The notes: generated from the letters alone by a model not told the origin. A stretch of 12,836 bases of DNA from RBG-16-66-20 sp964616875 (GCA_964616875.1 CAZTSJ010000099.1:1-12836); one strand, 5' to 3'. Numbered from the stretch's first letter, positions 1 to 7,130 are shown. Translations and numbers: made by a program.

Positions 1-2
1 TG

Positions 3-3000
3 GACCAGGGACTGTGGCGCGCGCAAAAGCACCTCGAGGCGCTCCACGTCAAGTTCCAGCCCGGCGTCAACGAAGACCTCGCGGCCACCGCGATCTGGGG
101 CTCGCAACAGGTGGGCATGTTCCCGGGCGCGAACTACGACGGCGTGTTCTCCATGTGGTACGGCAAGGGCCCGGGAGTGGATCGGTGCGGCGACGTTTTC
201 AAGCATGCGAACTCCGCGGGCACGTCGAAGCACGGCGGGGTGCTGGTGCTGGCAGGCGACGACCACGCCGCCAAATCCTCCACGCTCGCCAACCAGAGCG
301 AGCACATCCTGAAAGCCTGTTGCATCCCGGTCCTGAATCCGTCGAACGTGCAGGACTACCTTGATTTCGGCCTGCACGGCTACGCCATGAGCCGCTATTC
401 GGGCTGCTGGATCGCCTTCAAATGCGTCACCGATGTGGTCGAATCCGGCGCTTCCGTCGTCATTGATCCGGACAGAATTACCTCGAAAATCCCCACTGAC
501 TTCGCGCTCCCCGCGGACGGGCTCAACATCCGCTGGCCCGACGGCATCCTCGAGCAGGAGGCGCGCCTGCTCGACTGGAAGGTCTACGCGGCGCTCGCCT
601 ACGTGCGCGCCAACGGCCTGGACCGCATCGTCTGGGATTCTCCCAACGCGAGGTTCGGCATCATCACCACGGGAAAAAGCTTCGGCGACACCATGCAGGC
701 GCTCGCCGATCTGGGCATCGACGAGAACGTCGCGCGCGACATCGGCTTGCGCGTCTACAAGGTCGCCATGTCCTGGCCGCTCGAGCCGCAGGGCGCGCGG
801 CGCTTCGCCCAGGGGCTGGAGGAAATCCTCGTGGTCGAGGAGAAACGCCAGTTGATCGAATACCAGATCAAGGAAGAGCTCTACACCTGGGAGGCCGGCC
901 AGCGCGCGCCGCGCGTGGTAGGCAAATTCGACGATAACGGCGAATGGAGCCGCGCCGAGGGCCAGCCCGCGGGCTCCTGGCTGCTGCCCGCGCACTACGA
1001 GCACAATCCTGCGATCGTCGCGAAGGCGATCGCGCAGCGCTTGTCGAAATTGAAAATGAATACCGTTCTAGGGAGCCAGTTCAAGGAACGGCTCGCCTAC
1101 CTGGACTTCAAGGAAAAAGCCCTCGCCAAACCGCGCGTCACCTCGATCCGCCAGCCCTACTTCTGCTCGGGCTGCCCGCACAACACCTCGACTCGCGTGC
1201 CCGAGGGCAGCCGCGCCACCGCCGGCATCGGCTGCCACTACATGGCGGTATGGATGGACCGCAGCACTTCGACGTTCACCCACATGGGTGCCGAAGGCGC
1301 GAGCTGGATCGGCCAGGCGCCGTTCACGAGCGAGAAGCACATCTTCGCCAACCTGGGCGACGGCACCTACTACCACTCCGGCCTGCTCGCAATCCGTGCC
1401 GCAGTCGCGGCCGGGGTCACCATGACCTACAAGATCCTGTTCAACGATGCGGTGGCGATGACAGGCGGCCAGCATCACGACGGGCCGCTCGACCCGGCGA
1501 TCATTTCGCGCCAGATCGCCGCCGAAGGCGTCGCACCGATCGTCGTCGTCACCGATGAACCGGAAAAATATCCCGCGGGCGTGAACTGGGCGCCCGGTGT
1601 CACGGTGCGCCACCGCGACGAGCTCGATGCCGTGCAGCGCGAACTGCGCGCGCTGCCCGGCGTATCGGCGCTGATCTACGACCAGACCTGTGCTTCCGAG
1701 AAGCGCCGCCGCAGGAAACGCAATGAATTCCCCGATCCCGCCAAGCGCGCCGTCATCAACGAGATGGTCTGCGAGGGTTGCGGCGATTGCAGCTCGAAAT
1801 CGAACTGCCTCTCGGTCGAGCCGCTGGAGACCGAGTACGGCCGGAAGCGCACCATCAATCAATCGACCTGCAACAAGGATTACTCCTGCGTCAAGGGTTT
1901 CTGCCCGAGCTTTGTCACGGTCGAAGGCGGGCGCTTGAAAAAGGGCAGGTCAGGTGGGGTTTCTACCGAGGAGTCTTTTTCTCTCGAGGAAGCCGAAATA
2001 CCTTCCCTTCAAAAACCCTTCGGAATCCTCGTCACCGGCATCGGCGGCACCGGGGTGATCACCATCGGCCAGATTCTCGGCATGGCGGCGCACATCGAAG
2101 GCAGGGGCGTGTCGGTGCTCGACATGTCGGGCCTGGCGCAGAAGTACGGCGCCGTGATGTCGCACGTGAAGCTTGCCGCGCGGCCCGACCAGGTGCACGT
2201 AGCGCGCCTGGGAACCGGTGATGCGGGCCTGGTGCTCGGCTGCGACCTGGTAGTAAGCGCGAGCGGCGATGCGCTCGACAAGATGCAGGCGCAAAAGACG
2301 CATGCGCTGATTAACGGCACCACCTCGCCCACCGCCGAATTCGTCAAGAACCCGAACTGGCAGCTGCCGGGAAGCGACCTGGCGCACGACATCCGCGAGG
2401 CCTGCGGCGGCAGCAATGCCGAGTTCATCCCGGCCGCGGAACTCGCCACCGCGCTGATGGGCGATTCCATCGCCTCCAACATGTTCATGCTCGGCTACGC
2501 CTGGCAGAAAGGCTGGGTGCCGCTGGGCCGCGCGGCGATCGAGCGTGCCATCGAGCTCAATGGCGTCGCGGTCGCGTTCAACCAGAAGAGCTTCGTCTGG
2601 GGGCGGCGCGCGGCGGTGGACCTCGAACGCGTGCGGCGCATCGCGATGCCGGCCGACGTGATTTCCATCGAGCAGCACTTTTCGCGAAATCTCGATGAGC
2701 TGCTGGAGCGGCGCGCGAAGTTCCTTACCGAATACCAGGACGAGGCCTACGCGTTGCGCTATCGAAATTTGGTAGAAAAAGTACGCAAAGAGGAAAGCGA
2801 AAAAACCGGCTCGAGCAAACTTGCGGAGGCGATGGCCCGCTACTACGCGAAACTTCTCGCCTACAAGGACGAGTACGAAGTCGCGCGCCTGTACACGGAC
2901 GGCGCGTTCCGCAAGAAGATCGAGAGCATGTTCGAAGGCGACTACAAGATTGTGTACCACCTCGCGCCGCCGCTGCTCGCCAAACCCGATGCGCGCACCG

Positions 3001-3338
3001 GCGAACCCGGCAAGATGCAGTTCGGCGGCTGGATGCTGGGCATGTTCAAGGTTCTTTCGCGACTTAAATTTCTCAGGGGGACTGCGCTGGACATCTTCGG
3101 CCGCACCGAGGAACGCCGCATGGAGCGCGCACTGATTGGCGAGTACGAGACGACGGTTGCTACGCTGCTGCAGGGGCTCACGCGCGACAATCTCGCTCTC
3201 GCGGTCGAAATCGCCTCGCTGCCGGAATCGATCCGCGGTTACGGCCACCTCAAGGCGAAAAGCGCCGGCGCCGCGCGCGCGAAACGCGACGAGCTGCTCG
3301 CGCGCTACCGCGCGATCCCTATCCGCGCAGCTGCATGA
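3..3338 (+). CDS. Indolepyruvate-type 2-oxoacid:ferredoxin oxidoreductase, fused one-chain form (5' partial)
   Basis: This cytoplasmic enzyme oxidatively decarboxylates aryl-pyruvates (indolepyruvate, phenylpyruvate, 4-hydroxyphenylpyruvate) to aryl-acetyl-CoA, using thiamine diphosphate and Fe-S clusters and passing electrons to ferredoxin. The frame is open to the left edge: codons upstream of the first ATG (111) already read family sequence (PGVNEDLAATAIWGSQQ), so about 50-80 N-terminal residues are missing. The visible part is 1111 residues. In order it shows the N-terminal pyrimidine-type domain, a CSGCPHNTST motif (near 1164-1193), the thiamine diphosphate signature GDGTYYHSG (from 1356), and a cysteine-rich Fe-S segment CEGCGDCSSKSNC (from 1770) followed by CNKDYSC and CPSF. 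A gamma-type domain follows (GIGGTGVITIG, near 2037), then the long C-terminal domain usual in the fused proteobacterial form. Lower-GC patches near 1044-1080, 1940-2030 and 2762-2825 fall at domain linkers. The family is clear; the preferred substrate cannot be read from sequence. Confidence 0.95.
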   Translation, partial: DQGLWRAQKHLEALHVKFQPGVNEDLAATAIWGSQQVGMFPGANYDGVFSMWYGKGPGVDRCGDVFKHANSAGTSKHGGVLVLAGDDHAAKSSTLANQSEHILKACCIPVLNPSNVQDYLDFGLHGYAMSRYSGCWIAFKCVTDVVESGASVVIDPDRITSKIPTDFALPADGLNIRWPDGILEQEARLLDWKVYAALAYVRANGLDRIVWDSPNARFGIITTGKSFGDTMQALADLGIDENVARDIGLRVYKVAMSWPLEPQGARRFAQGLEEILVVEEKRQLIEYQIKEELYTWEAGQRAPRVVGKFDDNGEWSRAEGQPAGSWLLPAHYEHNPAIVAKAIAQRLSKLKMNTVLGSQFKERLAYLDFKEKALAKPRVTSIRQPYFCSGCPHNTSTRVPEGSRATAGIGCHYMAVWMDRSTSTFTHMGAEGASWIGQAPFTSEKHIFANLGDGTYYHSGLLAIRAAVAAGVTMTYKILFNDAVAMTGGQHHDGPLDPAIISRQIAAEGVAPIVVVTDEPEKYPAGVNWAPGVTVRHRDELDAVQRELRALPGVSALIYDQTCASEKRRRRKRNEFPDPAKRAVINEMVCEGCGDCSSKSNCLSVEPLETEYGRKRTINQSTCNKDYSCVKGFCPSFVTVEGGRLKKGRSGGVSTEESFSLEEAEIPSLQKPFGILVTGIGGTGVITIGQILGMAAHIEGRGVSVLDMSGLAQKYGAVMSHVKLAARPDQVHVARLGTGDAGLVLGCDLVVSASGDALDKMQAQKTHALINGTTSPTAEFVKNPNWQLPGSDLAHDIREACGGSNAEFIPAAELATALMGDSIASNMFMLGYAWQKGWVPLGRAAIERAIELNGVAVAFNQKSFVWGRRAAVDLERVRRIAMPADVISIEQHFSRNLDELLERRAKFLTEYQDEAYALRYRNLVEKVRKEESEKTGSSKLAEAMARYYAKLLAYKDEYEVARLYTDGAFRKKIESMFEGDYKIVYHLAPPLLAKPDARTGEPGKMQFGGWMLGMFKVLSRLKFLRGTALDIFGRTEERRMERALIGEYETTVATLLQGLTRDNLALAVEIASLPESIRGYGHLKAKSAGAARAKRDELLARYRAIPIRAAA

Positions 3339-3880
3339 AGCAGGGTGTTGTTTTACTGGTGGTTTTTTTCTTTTCCACCACTTTACATGCCCAGTCCGAT
3401 GAGACCCGCACGCTGGAGCTCGATGGCGGCGGGCGCGTCACCTACACGCTGCGCACGCATGCGGCGGACGCGCACGCGGCGCGGCCCGCCGGGGAACTCG
3501 CGCCGACCAGCGCGCTCGATGCCGCCAAGCTTCTCAACCTGCACCTGTCGGCTGGCGATATCGAGGAAGCGGCGCTGCTCTCGAACGCACCGCGCCGGCG
3601 CTTCGAAGTGCTGCAGGACTACCGGGCGGCGGTGGGCGCGGAGGAGTTCAAGCGGGTTTTCGCGCAGTACTTCTATCCCGAGAACCGGCTGCTCGCCGAA
3701 ATCGGCATCGGCAAGCATCGCCTGCTGATCTGGGACCTGAAGGAAGGCGCGAACCGGATTGCGGGGCAGTATTTCGTCGAGATCGAAGGCCGCTACCTGG
3801 TCGACGACGTGCCGAACGACGCGCGCACCAGCCTGCGCTGGGTGCTCGAGGCCTACCGGGCGGGCAAGCTACCGCGTTAG
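3335..3880 (+). CDS. Hypothetical exported protein, translationally coupled to the ferredoxin oxidoreductase
   Basis: I do not recognise the family of this 181-residue protein. Residues 1-19 form a plain Sec signal peptide: a lysine at position 2, a hydrophobic core VVLLVVFFF, and a likely signal peptidase I site after LHA. The mature protein would therefore be periplasmic, unless the segment is kept as an anchor. The next stretch (ETRTLELDGGGRVTYTLR) looks like a short beta-sheet region. It is followed by an Ala-rich helical part and a compact alpha/beta C-terminal half ending in VLEAYRAGKLPR. There is no lipobox cysteine and no catalytic motif that I can name. Its ATG overlaps the oxidoreductase stop as ATGA (3335-3338), with no Shine-Dalgarno sequence close upstream, so translation probably depends on reinitiation. 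Its stop overlaps the converging yhhQ stop by 4 bases. Codon use and GC match the neighbours apart from the AT-rich signal-peptide codons. Confidence 0.85.
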   Translation: MKQGVVLLVVFFFSTTLHAQSDETRTLELDGGGRVTYTLRTHAADAHAARPAGELAPTSALDAAKLLNLHLSAGDIEEAALLSNAPRRRFEVLQDYRAAVGAEEFKRVFAQYFYPENRLLAEIGIGKHRLLIWDLKEGANRIAGQYFVEIEGRYLVDDVPNDARTSLRWVLEAYRAGKLPR

Positions 3881-4575
3881 AGCTTCACGCTGAACGGCGT
3901 GAAATTCGTTTTGCGGTCGTAGTAATCCTCGTTCTCGGCGCGCTTCAGAAAAGCGACGACCCGGTAGGTCACCGGCGTCATCACGATTTCCCAGGCGGTC
4001 TTCAGCAGGTATTGCGCGATCGTGATTTTCACCAGGTCACCAGTTGTCCAGATGCCGTAGAAGGCGATGAAGTAAAACAGCGCCGAATCCACCAGTTCCC
4101 CCACCGCGGTGGAGCCGATGGTGCGCGACCAGAGCCACTTGCCCTGCGTCCAGATCTTCATCTTGGCGAGCACGTAGCTGTTCGAGAAGCTGCCGGCCCA
4201 GAACGCGATCATCGATCCGAGGGCGATGCGCCAGCTGTTGCCGAACACGCCCTCCAGGTTCGCCTGATAGGCCTTCATGAATTCGCTGCCGGCTGGCGGC
4301 AGGCTGACCACCACCCAGGCCATGAACGAGGCAAACGCGAGCGCACCAAACCCCGCCCAGACCACGCGCCGGTCGCGCCCGTAGCCGTATACCTCGGTCA
4401 GGATGTCGCCAAAGATGTAGGAAATCGGGAAGAACAGCACGCCGGCGCTGAAGGTCGTGTCGCCGAGCAGGGGCAGGTTCACGGTGGTCTGCTTGGCGGC
4501 GCCGATGAAGTTGGAACACAGCAGCACCGTGACGAACGCCGCCATGACGAAGTCGTAGTAACGGTAATTTTTCAT
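3877..4575 (-). CDS. yhhQ: Queuosine precursor transporter, YhhQ/VUT family
   Basis: This is an inner-membrane protein of 232 residues, the usual length for the YhhQ (DUF165/VUT) family, whose members import queuosine precursors such as preQ0 and preQ1 for tRNA modification. About six hydrophobic segments can be seen, near residues 8-27, 41-60, 71-92, 115-138, 160-177 and 183-210. Family hallmarks present are SNFIGAAK, FFPISYIFGDILTEVYGYGR near residues 48-67, and STAVGELVDSALFYFIAFYG near 155-174. The ATG start overlaps the stop of the upstream carboxymuconolactone decarboxylase-family gene as ATGA (4572-4575). A GAGG Shine-Dalgarno sequence lies 5 bases before the ATG, so the two genes are very likely cotranscribed. 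No queuosine biosynthesis gene is in the window, so the precise substrate is inferred from the family. Confidence 0.92.
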   Translation of the reverse strand: MKNYRYYDFVMAAFVTVLLCSNFIGAAKQTTVNLPLLGDTTFSAGVLFFPISYIFGDILTEVYGYGRDRRVVWAGFGALAFASFMAWVVVSLPPAGSEFMKAYQANLEGVFGNSWRIALGSMIAFWAGSFSNSYVLAKMKIWTQGKWLWSRTIGSTAVGELVDSALFYFIAFYGIWTTGDLVKITIAQYLLKTAWEIVMTPVTYRVVAFLKRAENEDYYDRKTNFTPFSVKL

Positions 4576-5114
4576 GACAGCCTCGGCTGGTAGTCGCGCA
4601 CGTCCGGGTCCAGTTCGACCCGCAGCGCATCCAGCATGCGCGACACCATCGCATAGAAGCCCGCGGTGAGCGCGAGCTCGACAAACTCGGCGTCGTTGAA
4701 GTGCCGTTTCACCTCGGCGTGCACGTCATCGGTCACGCTGCATGCCATCACCGCCTCGGTCAGCGCGAGCGCGGCGCGCTCCTTCGCATCGAACTCCTGC
4801 GACGTCCTCCAGGCCGCCAGCGCGGCGATTTTCGCCTCGCTCACTTCGACCTTGCGCGCCATGCGCAGATGGTGCGCCCACTCGTATTCGGAGCGGGCGA
4901 TCTGCGCCGTGCGCAGGATCATGATTTCGCGCAGCGCGCGCGGCGTCCTGCTGTCGTGCCGGATCGAGTTGGCGAATTCGGTCCATGCCGCGGTAAGCGC
5001 CGGATGGTTGCCGAGGGCGCGGTACAGATTTACGGGCTTGCCCCAGAGTTCCTCAAGGCGCTTTTGCAGATTCGGTTCGAACTGTGCGGCGGGCACGCGT
5101 TGCATGAGCGGCAT
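4572..5114 (-). CDS. Carboxymuconolactone decarboxylase-family protein
   Basis: This is a soluble 180-residue protein of the carboxymuconolactone decarboxylase/AhpD fold. The core region (residues 61-100) carries LREIMILRTAQ followed by SEYEWAHHLRMA. That matches the decarboxylase-like branch, with a conserved Glu and the YEW..H motif. It lacks the CxxC pair of AhpD-type peroxidase partners, so a thiol peroxidase role is unlikely. The reaction is unknown; proteins of this type are often annotated by fold only. The open frame runs upstream to 5363, but those codons give an Arg/Pro-rich non-family peptide antisense to phhA, so I place the start at MPLMQRV (5114). ATG 5105, three codons further in, is an alternative and would fit better if the TATTAT at 5118-5113 is the -10 box. 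No convincing Shine-Dalgarno sequence supports either start. The gene is divergent from phhA and coupled to yhhQ downstream. Confidence 0.85.
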   Translation of the reverse strand: MPLMQRVPAAQFEPNLQKRLEELWGKPVNLYRALGNHPALTAAWTEFANSIRHDSRTPRALREIMILRTAQIARSEYEWAHHLRMARKVEVSEAKIAALAAWRTSQEFDAKERAALALTEAVMACSVTDDVHAEVKRHFNDAEFVELALTAGFYAMVSRMLDALRVELDPDVRDYQPRLS

Positions 5115-5118
5115 AATA
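5112..5118. promoter_or_regulatory. Candidate symmetric -10 element shared by phhA and the divergent decarboxylase-family gene
   Basis: The 7-base core reads CATAAT on + (5112-5117) and TATTAT on - (5118-5113). Each is one base away from TATAAT. Six bases separate the + box from an ATG at 5124, and seven separate the - box from the ATG at 5105. No good -35 box stands at 16-18 bases on either side. This is a visual match only, but it is the only AT-rich spot in the 35-base divergent gap. Confidence 0.4.
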
Positions 5119-5123
5119 GCCGA

Positions 5124-5153
5124 ATGAACTCCACTGCAGCCCACCGGCCATGA
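5124..5153 (+). CDS. Possible 9-residue leader peptide overlapping the phhA start
   Basis: A short frame encodes MNSTAAHRP. Its TGA stop shares three bases with the phhA ATG (ATGA at 5150-5153). It starts where transcription from the CATAAT box would be expected to begin, so it would be translated leaderless or nearly so. phhA itself has no visible Shine-Dalgarno sequence, which makes termination-reinitiation coupling plausible. The peptide holds no Phe or Tyr, so it is not an obvious attenuator. Chance occurrence is quite possible for such a short frame. Confidence 0.25.
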   Translation: MNSTAAHRP

Positions 5154-5929
5154 GCCTGCGCGGCAGCTACCAGCTCGCCGCCGCCGATTTCTCGGTGGCG
5201 CAGGATTGGGGTGCGTATGCCGCCGAGGAGCACGCACTCTTTCGGCGCCTGTTCGAGCGACAGGCGAAGCTCGTGCCGCGCTACGCCTGCCCGGAATGGA
5301 TCGACGCGATCGCCCGCCTGGATGCAGGCGGCGGGATTCCCAAGTTCGACCAGGTGTCGGCAAGACTGCGCCCGGCGACCGGCTGGGAGATCGTCGCTGT
5401 TCCCGGACTGATCCCTGATGAAGCCTTCTTCACGCACCTCGCCAACCGCCGCTTTCCCGTCACGGTCTGGCTGCGCAAGCCCGAAGAATTCGACTACATC
5501 GTCGAGCCGGATGTGTTCCACGATTTCTTCGGCCACGTGCCGCTGCTCTTCGACCCGGTGTATGCCGATCACCTGCACGAGTACGGCAAGGGCGGCCTCA
5601 AGGCAATGCGCCTCGACGCGGTGAAGATGCTGGCGCGCCTGTACTGGTACACGATCGAATTCGGTTTGATGAAAACACCCGACGGGGTTCGTGCTTACGG
5701 CGCCGGGCTGATTTCTTCGGGCGGTGAGCTTGCCTACTGTGTAACGGACCCAGCGCCAAAGCGGTTGGATTTCGAGCTGGAAAAGGCCTTGCGCACGGAG
5801 TACCAGATCGATCGCTACCAGACCACGTACTTCGTGATCGATTCATTCGCGCAACTGATGCAGGACACCGCGCCCGATTTCACGCCGATCTACGTCCGGC
5901 TGCGCTCGCAGCCCGTGTTGGTGCCCTAA
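5150..5929 (+). CDS. phhA: Phenylalanine 4-hydroxylase
   Basis: This cytoplasmic, tetrahydrobiopterin-dependent, non-heme iron enzyme hydroxylates phenylalanine to tyrosine, the first step of phenylalanine breakdown toward homogentisate. At 259 residues it is the normal single-domain bacterial size, without the regulatory domain of animal enzymes. The iron-binding facial triad is visible as His124 and His129 in DVFHDFFGHVPLL and Glu170 in YWYTIEFGL. The His-to-His and His-to-Glu spacings (5 and 41) equal those I recall for the Chromobacterium violaceum enzyme (138, 143, 184). Other family stretches are FPVTVWLRKPEEFDY and GAGLISSGGELAYCV. The ATG at 5150 is chosen because family similarity begins within about ten residues of it; it has no clear Shine-Dalgarno sequence. 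phhB (pterin carbinolamine dehydratase) is not next to it. The TAA stop overlaps the converging monooxygenase stop by 4 bases. Confidence 0.96.
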   Translation: MSLRGSYQLAAADFSVAQDWGAYAAEEHALFRRLFERQAKLVPRYACPEWIDAIARLDAGGGIPKFDQVSARLRPATGWEIVAVPGLIPDEAFFTHLANRRFPVTVWLRKPEEFDYIVEPDVFHDFFGHVPLLFDPVYADHLHEYGKGGLKAMRLDAVKMLARLYWYTIEFGLMKTPDGVRAYGAGLISSGGELAYCVTDPAPKRLDFELEKALRTEYQIDRYQTTYFVIDSFAQLMQDTAPDFTPIYVRLRSQPVLVP

Positions 5930-7104
5930 AGCCTGCCGTCGATCTCGATCCCCTTGTAGAGCCAATCGGCTTCCCAGGGATTGTCCGGATCGCGCCGCAG
6001 GGCCAGCTCGTTTCTCAGTTCGCGCGCGCCGCCGCCGACATGGAACCATTCGCCGAAGAAGCGTGACGAGAGCACCACGCGCGCGGTGCGGTTCAGGCGC
6101 GCGCGCTGGTAGGCGATAAAGGCGCGGTTGTAGTCCTCGCCCGCCGCCGCCACCTTCTCGGCCAGCACCACGCCATCCTCGATCGCCATCTGCGCGCCCT
6201 GTGCGAGGTACTGCAGCGTCGGGTGCGCCGCGTCGCCGAGCAACGTGACGCGCCCCTGCGTCCAGTTGGTCGCCGGCTCACGGTCGTGCAGCACCCAGTT
6301 GCGCTCGCGCGAGACGTAGCGCAGGTTGTCGCGCACGCCCTCGTGCACGCCGGCGAAGATCTCCTCGAGCTCGTCCGGCGCGCCTGCGTTCTGCTCGCCG
6401 CGCAGGAAGCGGCGGCTGGCAATCGTGGCGACGTTGTTCATCACCGCACCGCCCTGGAGCCGGTACTGCACGAGGTGCAGGTCCGGGCCGCCCCAGATGG
6501 TCATGGCGCCGGCGCGGCTGCGGTCGGCAATCTCGTTGTCCGGCACCACGCCGCGGTAGACGAAATGCCCCGCCGCGCGCGGCGCGCCGTCGCCGATCAC
6601 CGCCTGGCGCGTCGGTGACCACAGGCCATCGGCCCCGATGAGTGCCGCGCCTTCATAGGAATCACCGCTTGAGCATTGGACTGTGACTTGCTCTTTTTCC
6701 TGCTTGAATTGAAGTACTTCTCGGGAAGATTCCAAAACCACTTCTCCCCGTTGCCTGCAGGCCTCCAGCAGGCCGCCGTGCAGGTCGCGGCGATGGATGA
6801 CGAAGTAGCGGTGACCGAAACGCTCGAGGAATTCTCTGCCGAGCGCGATGCGCGTCAACTCTTTATTGGTGAGGGCATCGACAAAGATGAGTGCGTCGGG
6901 AAACACCGCCGTGGCTTCGAGGGTCTTCAGCACGCCCAGGCGCTCGAGCATGCGGCTCACATTGGGGCCCATCTGGATGCCGTAGCCGATTTCGCCGAAT
7001 TCGGCCGCCTTCTCCAGCACCCTCACCTTGCGGCCCTTGCGCGCCAGCGCGAGCGCCGCGGCGAGGCCGCCGATACCGCCGCCGGCTATCAGTATCTCCT
7101 TCAC
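5926..7104 (-). CDS. Class A FAD-dependent aromatic monooxygenase, 3-hydroxybenzoate 6-hydroxylase-like
   Basis: This 392-residue soluble flavoprotein should use NAD(P)H and O2 to hydroxylate a phenolic acid. The three class A fingerprints are present: the GGGIGG dinucleotide fold (residues 8-13), the DG motif GADG (157-160), and the GD motif LLGDAAHPTLQYLAQGAQMA (288-307). His210, Tyr214 and Gln298 keep the spacing of active-site His213, Tyr217 and Gln301 that I recall for 3-hydroxybenzoate 6-hydroxylase. The C-terminal GEWFH and DWLYKG motifs also match that group better than salicylate 1-hydroxylases. The start is GTG 7104, with AAGGA six bases upstream; no other in-frame start lies near the FAD motif. 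A perfect TATAAT on this strand lies at 7128-7123. The gene diverges from hpd and converges on phhA. The context suggests a product feeding HmgA, perhaps homogentisate from 3-hydroxyphenylacetate. Gentisate formation is the alternative, but no gentisate dioxygenase is in the window. Confidence 0.9.
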   Translation of the reverse strand: MKEILIAGGGIGGLAAALALARKGRKVRVLEKAAEFGEIGYGIQMGPNVSRMLERLGVLKTLEATAVFPDALIFVDALTNKELTRIALGREFLERFGHRYFVIHRRDLHGGLLEACRQRGEVVLESSREVLQFKQEKEQVTVQCSSGDSYEGAALIGADGLWSPTRQAVIGDGAPRAAGHFVYRGVVPDNEIADRSRAGAMTIWGGPDLHLVQYRLQGGAVMNNVATIASRRFLRGEQNAGAPDELEEIFAGVHEGVRDNLRYVSRERNWVLHDREPATNWTQGRVTLLGDAAHPTLQYLAQGAQMAIEDGVVLAEKVAAAGEDYNRAFIAYQRARLNRTARVVLSSRFFGEWFHVGGGARELRNELALRRDPDNPWEADWLYKGIEIDGRL

Positions 7105-7122
7105 GGGATTTCCTTCATAAAC

Positions 7123-7130
7123 ATTATACT
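7123..7130. promoter_or_regulatory. Overlapping -10 boxes for the divergent monooxygenase and hpd-hmgA
   Basis: The 8-base core ATTATACT contains TATAAT on - (7128-7123) and TATACT on + (7125-7130), overlapping by four bases. The - box would start transcription about 12 bases before the monooxygenase GTG. The + box would start it near 7137, about 15 bases before the hpd ATG. Neither side has a good -35 at 16-18 bases, so an activator may be needed. This is read by eye and not tested. Confidence 0.5.

Noticed and set aside
1940..2030. A lower-GC patch inside the oxidoreductase gene that might mark an insertion or frameshift
   Set aside because: The frame continues unbroken and the patch encodes a flexible linker between the Fe-S segment and the gamma-type domain. 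Similar patches at 1044-1080 and 2762-2825 also fall between domains.
1950..3248. A 432-codon open frame on - within the oxidoreductase gene
   Set aside because: Its composition is that of a shadow frame (Arg/His/Ala-rich). The + strand encodes recognisable gamma and C-terminal domains there.
5115..5363. An N-terminal extension of the carboxymuconolactone decarboxylase-family gene
   Set aside because: The added 83 residues are Arg/Pro/Gly-rich, unlike the family, and lie antisense to the phhA coding sequence.
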